Shown here: in pieces, positions 9,237 to 19,533 of the stretch | How the letters are laid out: every line of letters begins with the position of its first letter | How positions within the stretch are numbered: position 1 is the first letter of the stretch | Origin: Macrocystis pyrifera | Taxonomy: Eukaryota > Sar > Phaeophyceae > Laminariales > Laminariaceae | Direction: 5' to 3' | Assembly: GCA_031763025.1 (NCBI GenBank) | Contig: JASSKH010000006.1 | Span: forward strand, 8,801,691 to 8,865,690 | Length of the DNA stretch: 64,000 nucleotides | Position numbers and translations under genes: made by a program | The notes under the pieces: model-generated | What the model was told of the DNA's origin: nothing | The model's input: only the letters and a program-made list of their open reading frames with translations | The model's database searches: none

Positions 9237-9345
9237 AGTACTCATGTCATGCATGGCCGTAGTCGTACGGTAATAGACTCTTCGTAGGGTTCCCCGTAGT
9301 GTCGGGACGGATGATGTCGGATTTTCGCCGACCAGGTAGATATTT
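9197..9345 (-). mobile_element. poly-C element, type A, minus, 39-base tail
   Basis: A G-run of 39 (9197-9235), then TAGTACTCATG, GCATGGCCGTAGTCGTACG, and a diverged body (GTGTCGGGACGGATG, TTTTCGCCGACCAGG). Confidence 0.65.
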
Positions 9346-9483
9346 TCTTCCACCAAAAGCGAAAACGAAGCCAGGTCAGGGGTTCGGCGAGTCGCATGAA
9401 GGATTAGTGACCTGAATCGTGCGAAGAAGGGCTCGCGAGGCGTCCTTTCTTGCATATGGATGACGGCGTCGAAATAATTGGTC

Positions 9484-9516
9484 GGGGGGGGGGGGGGGTG
9501 GAGGGAGGTTAGGGTA

Positions 9517-9551
<35 letters not shown>
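9484..9551. repeat. two poly-G tracts
   Basis: G-runs near 9484-9498 and 9519-9550 separated by GGAGGGAGGTTAGGGTA. No poly-C element core is visible here. They are in gene A intron 6. Confidence 0.8.
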
Positions 9552-9552
<1 letters not shown>

Positions 9553-9837
9553 GGGGGTTGTTTTTGTTGTTGTTGTTTTTGTTGTTTGTTTTTCGGTACA
9601 CAGGGTGTGTCCACTTGTTGGCATTCCTAGTGTTTGCTTCTCCTTTTGGTCTCCTTTTGATTTCGGAGTACTTCGCCGAAGGCAGCAGCAGCAAACAGCA
9701 AACAGCGACATTCATTCTCACGATAAGACGAACGAAAAATAGTGACGCGAGCGAAAAGAAAAAGGCGTTCTCTTCTTCCACGAGCACTTCTTTCCCGTCC
9801 CTGCCCTTGTCTCCAACCCATATTCCCCCGGTTTTCC

Positions 9838-9960
9838 GTCTCGAATGGGATGCATTGTCAATTGGCCGAATGACCCATAAGAGCAAGCGACAAATGGGTA
9901 CCCCCTCCCGCCTCGCCCCCCGTCCCCCCCGCCCCCCTCCCCTTCCCCCCTTCCAACCTG
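9838..9960 (+). mobile_element. poly-C element, type B, degenerate, C-rich tail
   Basis: GTCTCGAATGGGATGC, TTGTCAATTGGCCGAATGAC, AGAGCAAGCGACAAATGGGTAC then CCCC with scattered T and G to about 9955. The tail forms the pyrimidine-rich stretch before the acceptor of gene A exon 7. Confidence 0.55.
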
Positions 9961-9967
9961 AGAACAG

Positions 9968-10090
9968 AACCCCCCCCTGTCGAGCAGCGGGACCCGTTTG
10001 TCGGCGACATCAGCCGGGGTCGGGGCTCCCCCTTCGCCTTCTCGGCTCAAGCACGTCGGGGAAGTTTCTGAACGAAACGCGGTCGCCACG
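9968..10090 (+). CDS. gene A exon 7
   Basis: Acceptor GAACAG and donor ACG|GTGAGA, exactly 41 codons, phase 0 to 0, in frame with exons 6 and 8. It reads NPPLSSSGTRLSATSAGVG then SRLKHVGEVSERNAVAT. A TGA stands in frame just upstream of the acceptor, which supports the splice site. Ser/Pro/Gly-rich, likely disordered. Confidence 0.7.
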
Positions 10091-10460
10091 GTGAGAGGGA
10101 CAGAGGAGAGAAGAGATTTTGGGACAGAGGTGGTTTTACGTCTCGAGCGGACTAATCGATTCCCAGTTCATGGCCTAAACGTAGATTAGATGGGTTCAGG
10201 GCACGTACAGATCATAGATCACTGATCTGATCTTTACGTATGATCTTCTGTACATACGTACGTACCAGTATTTGATAGCTCATGCGCGTTTGCCACGTGG
10301 GGCTAGAGCTGCGTGCTGTCTGTGTGCGTGCATGGCGTGTACTGCTTGCAGGGCAGGGTTCGCTGGTGTTGTGCCTGAACTTGGAAGTATTTTTTTGGTA
10401 TTTCTCGAGACAACGCGGTAGCGCCACGGTGAGGAGGGAGAAAGAGGCAGTTGGTTCCGC

Positions 10461-10711
10461 ACACACGGATAGATAGATGATCGATTCTTAAACTCCTTTT
10501 TTTTTCATTTTTTCCTAGAAATTTCGGAGCAGATGTTCTTTTGATCTGTATACTCCTGCCATTATATACACCAGACTTTACGTCACACCCACGGATAGAT
10601 GATCGATTCTTACTCTTTTTTTATTTTATTTTTTTATTTCCTAGAAATTTCGGAGCAGATGTTCTTTTGATCTGTATACTTACTCCTGCCACTGTATACA
10701 CTTGACTTTAC
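10461..10711. repeat. tandem duplication of about 120 bases in intron 7
   Basis: CACGGATAGATGATCG, CCTAGAAATTTCGGAGC, AGATGTTCTTTTGATC and TGTATAC..ACTCCTGCCA occur twice in the same order (10461-10578 and 10583-10711). Confidence 0.85.
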
Positions 10712-11013
10712 GCACGCCGCTGTACACAGCTACGTTGCACGTGCCGCTACATATTTTGGCATTCGTGCACCTGCAACTCTGCCGCTGCATTGCACCTTGC
10801 CGTTGCATCCCACCTGCCGCATACATCGCACCTGCCGTTACATTTCGCGTGCAGTTACATGCGTGCACCTTACGTACTACCGCTGTACATACGGTATGCA
10901 CGCGTACTCGATGAATGATTACGCTATGCTGCGATCTTTTTTAATACCAAAACAAATACAAACACACGCAACACAAAACACACACAGGACGCGCCCTCCA
11001 TTGCTGTTATCGT

Positions 11014-11047
<34 letters not shown>

Positions 11048-11284
11048 TTGCTATGTTTTTTGTTTTGTTTTTGGTCCCAGTATACCTTGGGGTATGTGAT
11101 TCAGCTCATCCTATTTTTGTTTTGTTAACAGTTCGTGTAACGGCCGGCGTGCGCAAAAACATTACCACTGAAAACAAAGAATATATTTCGATTCTTTCCA
11201 TTTTTTGTATTTCAAATTTTGTGTGTGACTCACGGCCGAAACGTTTGCGTGAAAAAAACAACAAAACGAAAAAAAAAAAAACAG
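10712..11284 (+). other. rest of gene A intron 7
   Basis: Contains short repeated phrases GCCGCTACAT/GCACCTGCC (10730-10870), a (CTG)9 run at 11019-11046 and AT-rich sequence to the acceptor AAAAACAG at 11284. No coding signal. Confidence 0.6.
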
Positions 11285-11632
11285 GACGCGGCTACCATCG
11301 CCGCGGCGGACGAGGCCCACCCGATGCTGCACCCGGACACCCTCCGCCGCAAGAGGACCCTCCGGGACGCCGGCCTCGCGGCGAAGGCGACCTTCTCCTC
11401 CACTACCCCCCGCCGCCGCACCTAATGGTGGGTACGGTGGCGGTGGCTTTGGTTCTAGCCGATCGTCAGGGGCGGCGGCGGCGGGGCTGTCGCTATCGGA
11501 GTCGGGGCCACGAGCCCGTGTGTTGCCCGGCGACCAGCTAGGCCTGAGGGGGAGCGGGAGCGAGCGTGGCGGCGACGGCGGGCAGAGGGGTCCCGCGCTC
11601 AGAACGGCGCGCATGGCGCTGAAATCTTCAAG
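11285..11632 (+). CDS. gene A exon 8, with a one-base frameshift
   Basis: Frame 1 reads DAATIAAADEAHPMLH then TLRRKRTLRDAGLAAKATF with almost every codon ending in G or C. It meets TAA at 11423-11425. One base later, the frame reads APNGGYGGGGFGSSRSSG, then LSLSESGPRARVLPGDQ and RTARMALKSS plus AG before GTACAT. Removing one C from the C6 run near 11406-11411 joins the two frames and makes the exon end in the phase needed for exon 9. I therefore treat the stop as an assembly indel or a recent mutation. Alternatively the protein really ends at 11425. The region is Gly/Ser/Arg-rich. Confidence 0.68.
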
Positions 11633-11673
11633 GTACATGAAGTATATGGGGTACGGGTTAGGTTTTGAGGTTT

Positions 11674-11676
<3 letters not shown>

Positions 11677-11708
<32 letters not shown>

Positions 11709-11907
11709 CGTACTCATTTGTTGCTTGCCTTAGTCATTTGACTATTGACCACGCATCCCTTTCGAGACGGAGCACCGTTCCTACTCCTAATAGAGACACC
11801 TCCAACAATTGGGCGCTCATTACGTTGTTTCCATATATTACGTAGAAACTTTTAGCTAATCTTATCCCCTTCCTGTTTGGCCTCCTTTGGCCACCATCTA
11901 TCTCCTA
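11677..11907 (-). mobile_element. poly-C element, type B, long copy, 32-G tail on +
   Basis: On +: G-run 11677-11708, CGTACTCATTTGTTGC, TTAGTCATTTGACTATTGAC, ACGCATCCCTTTCGAGAC, TAGAGACACCTCCAACA, GCGCTCATTACGTTG, CCTCCTTTGGCCACC. The same order recurs at 13099-13323, which shows type B is at least about 220 bases long. It lies 45 bases after the exon 8 donor. Confidence 0.7.
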
Positions 11908-12053
11908 GGATAGCGATCGTTTTCTCGCTGCTATTCATTGTATCAAACTCCTCCATGTCACATTCGTCTATTTTCCTCATCTCCTCTTCCAACACATACC
12001 GTTCCTGTTTTGTATATTTCACATTCTCCTACTATGTGAGTTCTACTCTCTAT

Positions 12054-12072
12054 GGGGGGGGGGGGGGGGGGG
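12054..12072. repeat. poly-G tract in intron 8
   Basis: About 18 G followed by TAGGGGGTGGTGGGG. No element core next to it. Confidence 0.8.
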
Positions 12073-12419
12073 TAGGGGGTGGTGGGGAGTGTGCGAGAGT
12101 ACCTGGTAGCAACTTCCAGCAAGACTAAAACTGTTTGTTGTCCTTTTTGGGCTCAATTGGTTGACTGACTATTCTATCAGCATTGCTTTTGTGAAACATA
12201 TGCTCGCGAAAGAATTATTAATAGTTGCTTGTTTTTTTTTTCCCCCCATCAGGGAAGGACCCTTCCAAATTTAGTTCCTGCGCAGTTGTTCTCTTTAAAA
12301 AAAAAAAGATGGGGGGGGGGAAGGAAAAGGACGAGTTCAATTTTGTTCCAGCCAGCTTTCTCAATAATCTTATTTTCATGTTTTCTCGCCTTTTTAGCGC
12401 CAGCGGTGGTGTGGGTTGA

Positions 12420-12720
12420 GCAGAGGTAGTGGGGTGGGGTGTGATACGATACGATAGATGGCGATAGGTACGGTGTGGTGTGTGTATTGCGGCGCGGTGA
12501 GGTGCAGTGTGGTGAGGTAGAGGTCCGTACGGTACATGTGTGTTGTCGGAGAAGGTACGCAGGTGTTTTTATTTTTGTGTGCAATAGGAGAAGATTATGT
12601 GGTGGTTGCGTTGCGTTGCGTTGCGTTTTGTTGTATTGTGTTGTGTTGTGTGCCTTTTGTGTCTTTCCCCGTCAATTTTTTCGGTTTTTGTTTTGTTTTG
12701 ATTTGGCTCGTCTCACGCTT
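12420..12720 (+). other. GT-rich part of gene A intron 8
   Basis: Strongly G/T-biased on + with repeated GTGTGGTGTG and (GTTGC)n/(GTTTT)n phrases. Open frames here are artefacts of the composition. No coding signal. Confidence 0.6.
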
Positions 12721-13098
12721 GTTCGCGGTTGATATGTACGTGCTCGTTCGGTGTTTCAGTTGGTGCTGTGCGGCGTTCGTTTCTCGGAAAGAAAACCAGA
12801 AATAATGTTTGAAAAATATTGTGATGTTTTTTTTCGCATTTTTTATTTTTTTGAAAGCTTTTTTCGCAAGCAAGTCTCTCGAAACCTGCGCCCGTCTCTG
12901 CGTTGTGTTCAGGTGGTGCGTTGTGTTTTTTCCGTTTATCGGAACAGAATAACGTGAAGCATAAATGTTGGAATAATGTTCATATAAATATTATTATTTT
13001 CGCAAGCAGCTACCCTCTAACCTGCCCTTTGTTCGTCGTTTCCCGGACCGGACGGCTCACACGCTGCCCTCCATCGTGTGTGCGCGTGTATGTACGTG

Positions 13099-13334
13099 GG
13101 AGGGGGGGGGGGGACGCGTGCTCATCTGTTGCTTGACTCGGCCGTTCGACCATTGACCGCGCATCCCTTTCGAGACAGTAGCACGGTTCCTACTCCTAGT
13201 AGAGACACCTCCAACAGTTGAGCGCTCATTGCGTTGTTTCCCTATGTTCGATAGATATTTTGTTTTTTCCCTCGTGTAGTCTTACCCCCTTCCTGTTTCG
13301 CCGCCTGCGGCCACCATCTATCGGGGGGGGGGGG
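13099..13334 (-). mobile_element. poly-C element, type B, long copy, G-runs at both ends
   Basis: Same layout as 11677-11907 (CATCTGTTGCTTGACTCGG, GCATCCCTTTCGAGACAG, GAGACACCTCCAACAG, CCTGCGGCCACCATCTATC). A G-run lies at each end (13100-13112 and 13323-13334). The right-hand G-run ends 12 bases before the acceptor of exon 9. Confidence 0.7.
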
Positions 13335-13346
13335 CGGTGACGGCAG

Positions 13347-13485
13347 GAACAACGGAGACTCTTTCGTGGAGATGATGGAGGTCCCGGTGGCTAACATGGA
13401 CGAAGACTCCCCGAGGTCCAGGGCGCATTCGGCGCTGCTGTTCCCCGACGACCAAAACATCAACCACGCGATGCACGCCGCCCAG
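13347..13485 (+). CDS. gene A exon 9, GC donor
   Basis: The split codon AG+G joins exon 8 in phase. It reads NNGDSFVEMMEVPVANMD then SALLFPDDQNINHAMHAAQ and joins exon 10 in phase 0. The acceptor GACGGCAG has no pyrimidine tract: a G-run and GGCGGTGAC precede it. The donor is CAG|GCAAGA, a GC-AG type with otherwise ideal neighbours. Acidic and Met-rich. Confidence 0.7.
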
Positions 13486-13635
13486 GCAAGAGATACATAC
13501 GGCAGGCCGCTTGTGGTACTACTCCAGCCGTGTCAACGTGATCAGCGTGGTAGCCCAGGGGGCACGTAGAAAAATTTACTTGCAATCCCGATGCCCCAAT
13601 GTTCTCATTTTGCAAGACCCGAGACACGGGGCGGG

Positions 13636-13745
13636 GGGGGGGGTACTCGATATCATGCATGGCCGTGGTCCGGGGGGAGGGGGTGTGTGGTCATTATCAT
13701 GCATGGCCGCAGTCGTATGACCATAGACCGGGGTGGGGTATACTA
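13636..13745 (-). mobile_element. poly-C element, two stacked type A stubs, minus
   Basis: G-run, GTACTCGATATCATGCATGG, then a second start GTGTGGTCATTATCATGC, GGCCGCAGTCGTATGACC, ATAGACCGGGG. Both are truncated within about 60 bases of the tail end. Confidence 0.6.
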
Positions 13746-13774
13746 GGACCGAGTAAAACATACCAGGTACCAGG

Positions 13775-13880
13775 TATTACGTTGGACCATAGTAAATAGG
13801 ACCTACGGTACACGCAAAACCTATATATTTCCCTATTTTTACTAACAAAATTTGGTCCTATTTAGTATGGTCCCCCGTAT
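13775..13880. mobile_element. MITE-1 copy, complete
   Basis: Left end altered to TTACGTTGGACC. The right end runs into a T16 tract, so the closing TA is not distinguishable. It sits in gene A intron 9. Confidence 0.8.
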
Positions 13881-14151
13881 TTTTTTTTTTTTTTTTCGAA
13901 AGTTCGTTGAGAAATCCACGCCCCCGGTGGTGTTGTTTTTTAGGTGCGTCTACGTATTGTAGGAGCGCGGTGTTGTTTTTTTCAAATGTTTTTGTTGTGC
14001 TCTTGGTGCATACATACTGCGGAAGGGCCGTGGCACCGTTCGTCGCACGTCGTCAGTTGTCAAGAGGTAGGAAGAGAAGAAACAAGAGTGGCGGCCCCAG
14101 CTTCCACCCGGACGATCGTTGGGGTTGCTGTGTTGGTGATGGTTGTGGGGG

Positions 14152-14182
<31 letters not shown>

Positions 14183-14327
14183 GATGGTGATGGTGTTGCC
14201 GTTCGTGGGGTGGTTGCTGCTGCTGCTGTTGGTACTTTGTTGTTAGTGTTGGTGGTGTTGTTGTTGTTATTGACTGTCCGCTCCCCTCTTTCTAACGATG
14301 TTTCTGCTCCTACTCGACGACCCCCAG

Positions 14328-14456
14328 GTTGCCCGTCGCCTGGAAGAGGACCGCGCGATGGCGGCTCGAGCGGGGAGGGCAGGGGCAGGGGGGCGGCAGG
14401 TAGCGGACGAGGACAACGACGATATGTTTGGCGTCACTCTTGACGCGGACGACTAA
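14328..14456 (+). CDS. gene A exon 10 (last), acidic C-terminus
   Basis: Acceptor CCCCCAG, then VARRLEEDRAMAARAGRAG, GGRQVADEDNDDMFG, VTLDADD and TAA. Phase 0 with exon 9. Codons are GC3-rich. The basic, Ala-rich start would make a helix; the end is acidic, a common pattern in nuclear regulatory proteins, though no function can be read from it. After the stop comes non-coding sequence with (GATC)n and CCAATCAAC repeats. Confidence 0.72.
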   Translation, partial: VARRLEEDRAMAARAGRAGAGGRQVADEDNDDMFGVTLDADD

Positions 14457-14653
14457 GGGAACCGACTGGCCGTGCGCCAATCAACCAATCAACAGATCGA
14501 TCGATCATGAGATGATTGGTCATCCAACAGACAACGGATCAATCAACAGATGCTCGATCAACCAACCGTCCTCGAGAGTTTAGGCTGCTGGGAGGCGGGT
14601 TTTGGTGGAGAGCAAAAGAAGGGAGGGGGAGAATGCTGGTTAGAAGGGATGGC

Positions 14654-14786
14654 CTACGTCAGTAGGCTGGCTACTCTTAGTATTTTACCCCTGCGTCAGT
14701 AGGCTACTGTAGTAGTTTATCCCTTCAATAGGCTACTGTAGTAGTTTATCCCTTCGTCAGTAGGCTACCGTAGTAGGTTGTCCCTT
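14654..14786. repeat. tandem repeat, unit about 36 bases, 3.5 copies
   Basis: Unit GTCAGTAGGCTACTGTAG plus TAGTTTATCCCTTC, repeated with small changes downstream of gene A. Confidence 0.8.
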
Positions 14787-15450
14787 CTAACCAACAGGGA
14801 GGGAGGGGGCGAGGGAGGGGGTATATCGTCCTATACGTGTTTGCGCGTACATTTTTGTCGAATGTTCTCTTTCGGCAACCGCAGGCATCGTTTTGGAGAG
14901 ATGGTGCGGGCGCGGGTGGGTATGCTGTACATCGATTTGCCCGGTTACAGAACGGGTTTGTTTCTTGCCCTGGGCTGGGAGTTGGTTGGAGGTAGATGGG
15001 GGTCCCTTTTTTTGCTCGAGCTGGGGTTTGTCGGAGGTTTAGAAGGGTCCTGCCATTCGCGCGGACCAATGCTTGGGGCGCAGCTTTGTGGGGCTTTTGT
15101 TCACAGGGAGGGGAGGGAAGGGGGAGGGTTGGGGGTTTTGCCACCCTGCCTCCCCTTTATTTTACGTGTGCGTTTCGCGCTTCTTGTTTCTGCACAAAAA
15201 GGCATGGGTGCCGTGTTTTTGGGGAGCTCGTGAAGACCTCTTTCGGCCTTGCTGTACTGGTTTTGATGTAGACGGTCGGGCAGTCGAGGGATCAAACCTA
15301 ACCACGGCCTCCTGCTATAAAGCATGTTTGCTTCTGCGCGCTGGCCGGATAACCGGCACCCCGCGTGCCGCGTTCGACAGGCACCACCCCACCCATTGCA
15401 TTGTTACGGCAGGCGTTGATTCGGTTGATGAGCCGAGCGAGCATCCGACG

Positions 15451-15621
15451 GCTATATACACACACGCGCACACACACACACGCGAGAGGCGCGGCGCAAT
15501 GTCTCCGTGTTGCGTGCATCCCGACCCCGGTGTGTACTACGACTGTAGACGCTCCTCCCGTGCTCCCGACGATTTTGAGAGGGAGTGGAGGAAGCACTAC
15601 ATGTTCGGCGCGAGAGGGTAG
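15451..15621 (+). CDS. possible exon, unknown product
   Basis: An open frame ends CCVHPDPGVYYDCRRSSR, APDDFEREWRKHYMFGARG and TAG. Residue mix and codon use look coding from about 15499 (ATG) onward. Upstream it is a (CACA)n repeat. No splice sites confirm it. Unknown family. Confidence 0.28.
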   Translation, partial: AIYTHAHTHTRERRGAMSPCCVHPDPGVYYDCRRSSRAPDDFEREWRKHYMFGARG

Positions 15622-15882
15622 GGAATGTATGTGCGTGTGCGCGTAGTTGTATGCGCGTAAAAACTCGCACCCCCACGTTTTCGGTACGTAGAGTGGCGTA
15701 ACACTGCAGAGAAAGACGCACGCCCTCTGAAAGCGGCATGGATATAAACGGTTTATAGCTCTGGATGTTTTGGGTATTTGAGTGTGGTTCGTCGGTTTGT
15801 GTTTCCGCCGGTTTTGCATGCCCGCACCCCCTCGGTATTTTTGGTTCTCAACAGCGATGGGCACAGTGGTAGATTTGAAGGA

Positions 15883-15931
15883 CTCGGGGGGGGGGGGGGG
15901 GGGGTGGGGGGGGGGGGGGGGGGGGGGGGGG
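15883..15931. repeat. poly-G tracts
   Basis: Two G-runs broken by one T (near 15887-15904 and 15906-15931), with no element core beside them. Confidence 0.8.
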
Positions 15932-16649
15932 ACACCCTCGTTGCCTCCTCGTTTGGTTTTGGTTTGGTTTTGGGGGTGCTTGCTGTCCACGCTGTAGGGA
16001 TAGAAATATACAGGAGTAAGGTGCGTGTATCTTTTTATTGTTGTTGCTGTTGTGTTGTTGCGATTGGTTTTGCTTTGTTTCTGTTTTGTGCCGTGTTTGG
16101 TTTCTGTCTTGTTTAGTTGTAAATGGCGCACGTGGTTCGACTTCGAGCGACGCCGCTGCCTCTGCTCCACCTTTTATCTATTTGACGGGCACTAAGCTAT
16201 GCACTGGCTTGTTTGTATTTTAGATTTTGTGGTAAGAGGAGCAGCAGAGCGCAACAAACGCTGCGGCAGCAGCATCGGAACGAACTACTGTAACACACAC
16301 GTTCATACCCAATACGTTTCACGCATTTACGTGCGCGTGTATATTTGATGACGTAGTTGACACACATCACGCGACCAAGAGTCTGAACAGGCGGACAGAA
16401 CAGCCTTAGCCTTTCCACCAGCCGGCAAAGCGCAAGTTACTGCTGCTGTAATGTCACTGCTGTGATAGATATTGATCTCGCCCGCGCTCGCCTTGCATGG
16501 TGTGCTTTGTTTTTTCGATCGACCGCCCTACGAAAAATGCGCAACCACCCGATGGAGAGGAGAACACCAACAAATGGGATTACTCGTACAACTCCCCAGT
16601 TTCCTGGGGTCCAACCTTCCGCACCTCGGACAGATAGATATAGATTGAT

Positions 16650-16900
16650 CATCTACATATCATGAACAGATAGATCATGATCTAGATCGTCTGGTTCCTC
16701 GCCTGCCGTTGGAAGAGGCTGTGCGCGATCTGCGTCGCACGGATCCGACCCAGGAAACATGTGCTACAGAGTAGATCCTGCAGAGTTTTTTTCTGCTCCC
16801 ACCCGGCGACATGGATGAGCTATAGATCAGACATTATCAGTGATCTATCTATCTATCAATATATCTATCTATCAATCTATCTATATTTTCCTGAAATATC
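16650..16900. other. GATC/ATCT-rich non-coding stretch
   Basis: Many ATAGATCAT, GATCTA and (ATCT)n phrases (16846-16885). No open frame of interest. Confidence 0.5.
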
Positions 16901-18834
16901 TAGATAATGAAGTAAGAATCGGGGATATGTTGGAGGTGTACGATTACCAGACTATAACGTTCATAGTTTGAAATAAGCAGTACACTGGGGAACAGCGGCG
17001 CAAGGCATATACTTCGAAGTATATATGTATCGTTGGTCGCTGTTGTTTTATACTGCAAAAATGCAAAATTCACTGACTGGTATTTCCTCAGTCACAACTG
17101 TTTGGGTCCAAAGGTACAACAACCCCTACCTACCACCGCCATGGCACGGCTGGCTCCGAAGCGGTGTGCGACATCTGCCTGCTGCCACAGGGAACAACCA
17201 CCGGGCCCTCGAGCAACGCTCAACGTGCGCGCCGCTTGACTTGGCGCTGTGCGTGCTTCGTTATATTTTTTTCGCCTCCATATCATGCGCCGCCTCTATA
17301 CTACTATTAATATTGTAGCATCGCTGTTGTTGGCGAGTGCTAGGATAATCGTAGTGTCTTTTGGCGAAACCATTTCAGCGACGGACCTCCTCAAGCAAAC
17401 AGCCACAAACAACAGTACCCGGTATTAATTCGTGTTGCACCACAACAATTCGTTTTACGCCTTCCCGCTGCTGACCCTCGGAAAGTACATCGAGACAACA
17501 CCCCTACATACAGAACGGCTCGAGGCTCCAAAGCTGTCGTGGGTGTCAACATAGGGCATTGTACATTGGTTTGTACGTACGTACCTGCAAAGAGAGCCCG
17601 ACACTGTGAAAATGAAAGTATCTGGTAGCTGACCTACCAAATTTAATGTGGGATGGTCGCCGTGCAAGCATATTGGTGGTATTTTTATAGACTTTTGCTG
17701 TAATGCCCATGACCATGGGACAGTCATGCATTTTGACTGGACACGTACATTTTGAGCATCCACAGTTTTTTTTGTATCACGTCACCAGGGAGCTCCGGCC
17801 GTGTCCGTGGTCTCGTCGCTACGCTTAAATCATCCCTTTTCTGCAGACTTACATCCTGTTGTGGGTACGAAGGTTGTGTACACCGACCCGTAGGTAGCTG
17901 TAGAGAGTATGGCAGAGAGATTGTCCTCTGCCCAACAAGATTGTTGTTGTTCTTTCGTTGTACGCTCGAGGAATGCACCCTACTTTTGCGGAACAACATG
18001 GTGGAACGACACATAGCAGGTTATGAGCCTCCGCAGCTTCGTCACTGACACCAGCCAATTGTGGAGCCCTCGCCTCATTGCAACTACATAGCCTCGTAGC
18101 CAGGCGCCGCTTTACGTCATCGATTTACCCTGCCTCCTATTTATTTATACATGTTGTTGGGATGCATCTCCTCTTACAATGTTGTTGTCGTTGTAGTTGT
18201 AGTAGTAGTTGTTGTTGTGGTTGCTGTTGTGGTTGTTGTTGTGTTGTGGATGTCCCACACACTCATGGCTCGTAAGTAGCGGCAACTACAATATATGGAG
18301 GTCGAAACTGTAGTTGTTAAATCGTCGAGTTCGCTGTCAGATAGCCATGTATGTGTGCAAAAATACTGACGTCTTCATTGCAAATATACCTGTTTACTAG
18401 GCGTGGGCCTAAAACCATGTGTTTTAAAAAACGACGATATCATCGCCGGATATGAGCCTCCGCAGCTTCGTCACCAGCAACGGAACCCCTAACTCGTACA
18501 CGCGCACGTGGTCTCGTAAACAGGCATCATCTTGATATCAGTTTGCTCGGTCGTGGCTTGTGTTAGCGAGGCTCATAGCCTGTTTGGGGTGTCAAGGTTT
18601 TGCACTTCCCGCATGATAGGTACCAGATAGTTCTCGTAGCTGCAGCGCGACTACAGATATACCAACACTGGCAGCTGTCAGACTACCGAGCTTGTCGTGA
18701 GACAGTCATATATCTGTGTAAAAAGGTCGTCGGCAGTAATTTAATTGAACTGCTTCACCACTTGTGCAACACTGGGCTGCTAGTGGTTCAAGAGTAACCA
18801 ACTACTCATCTGACGGCGAACCTTCCAATTGTTC

Positions 18835-19222
18835 ATGTCCCCCTTGAAACGGCGGGATCTTTGGACTTAGTATCACCCGCCGCTAGTATCGCCCGGCGCG
18901 GTCCTACATGCCTACCCACCAAATAAGTTTCGATCAAAATCCCTGGATCATGAGGGTTATATTCTTGTGACACAAAGAAGCGCTACCACGCAGCAGGCGC
19001 TTCTTGTGAAGAATATACGTTATTTGCTCGATGCGAGATTCGTAGTCGTGTCCTCGACGCCGCCACAGCGTGAGGGTACGGGGCAATGTGGGCCTATACT
19101 GGTATGTAATTGGCTCGACTACTTACATTTACGCAGGTTGCTCTGGCTCGGCTCGGGTGATTTTCGAACCCGTGTCCTCACCGACGCCAGTTTTAGGGCA
19201 CGGGACAATGTTGGCCTATAGG
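18835..19222 (-). mobile_element. SINE-2 copy, degraded, with duplicated tRNA-like part
   Basis: On + GATTTTCGAACCCGTGTCC is the reverse complement of a B box (GGGTTCGAA). The body (ACGGCGGGATCTTTGG, CCTGGATCATGAGG) resembles 62570-62680. A stretch of about 55 bases (CGTGTCCTC..GACGCC..GG.CAATGT..GGCCTATA) occurs twice, at 19046-19102 and 19167-19222. Confidence 0.5.
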
Positions 19223-19229
19223 GCCCGAC

Positions 19230-19337
19230 TATTTCGGGGGACCATGGTAAATAGGATCAAATATTGTTAGCAAAACCAGGAAAATATATTGGTTTTGTGC
19301 TTACCGTAGGTCCTATTTACTATGGTCTCCTTTAATA
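19230..19337. mobile_element. MITE-1 copy, complete, diverged ends
   Basis: Ends are TATTTCGGGGG and CTCCTTTAATA. It abuts the SINE-2 fragment. Confidence 0.75.
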
Positions 19338-19426
19338 CTACTACTGTGTTGTCTATGCAGATTGCCTCTGGCTCTGCTGGGGCCACCCATACACCGTACT
19401 TAGCTTTACGTGACACATTGAGGTAC

Positions 19427-19533
19427 TATTACGGGGACCATAGTTAACAGGACCAATTTTGTTAGTAAAAATAGGGAAATATATAGGGTTTTGTGTGTAC
19501 CGTAGGTCCTATTTACTATGGACCACCGTAATA
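19427..19533. mobile_element. MITE-1 copy, complete
   Basis: Only 90 bases from the previous copy and in the same orientation. Left arm ACGGGGACCATAGTTAACAG, right arm GACCACCGTAATA. Confidence 0.85.

Noticed and set aside
15298-16170. 290-codon minus frame
   Set aside because: Composed of Pro runs from a G-tract and compositionally biased sequence. A + frame at its right end looks more coding.
17412-17546. Frame reading HHNNSFYAFPLLTLGKYIET and so on
   Set aside because: Residues look plausible, but a second frame is equally open, codon bias is weak and no splice sites fit. It may be a transposon relic.
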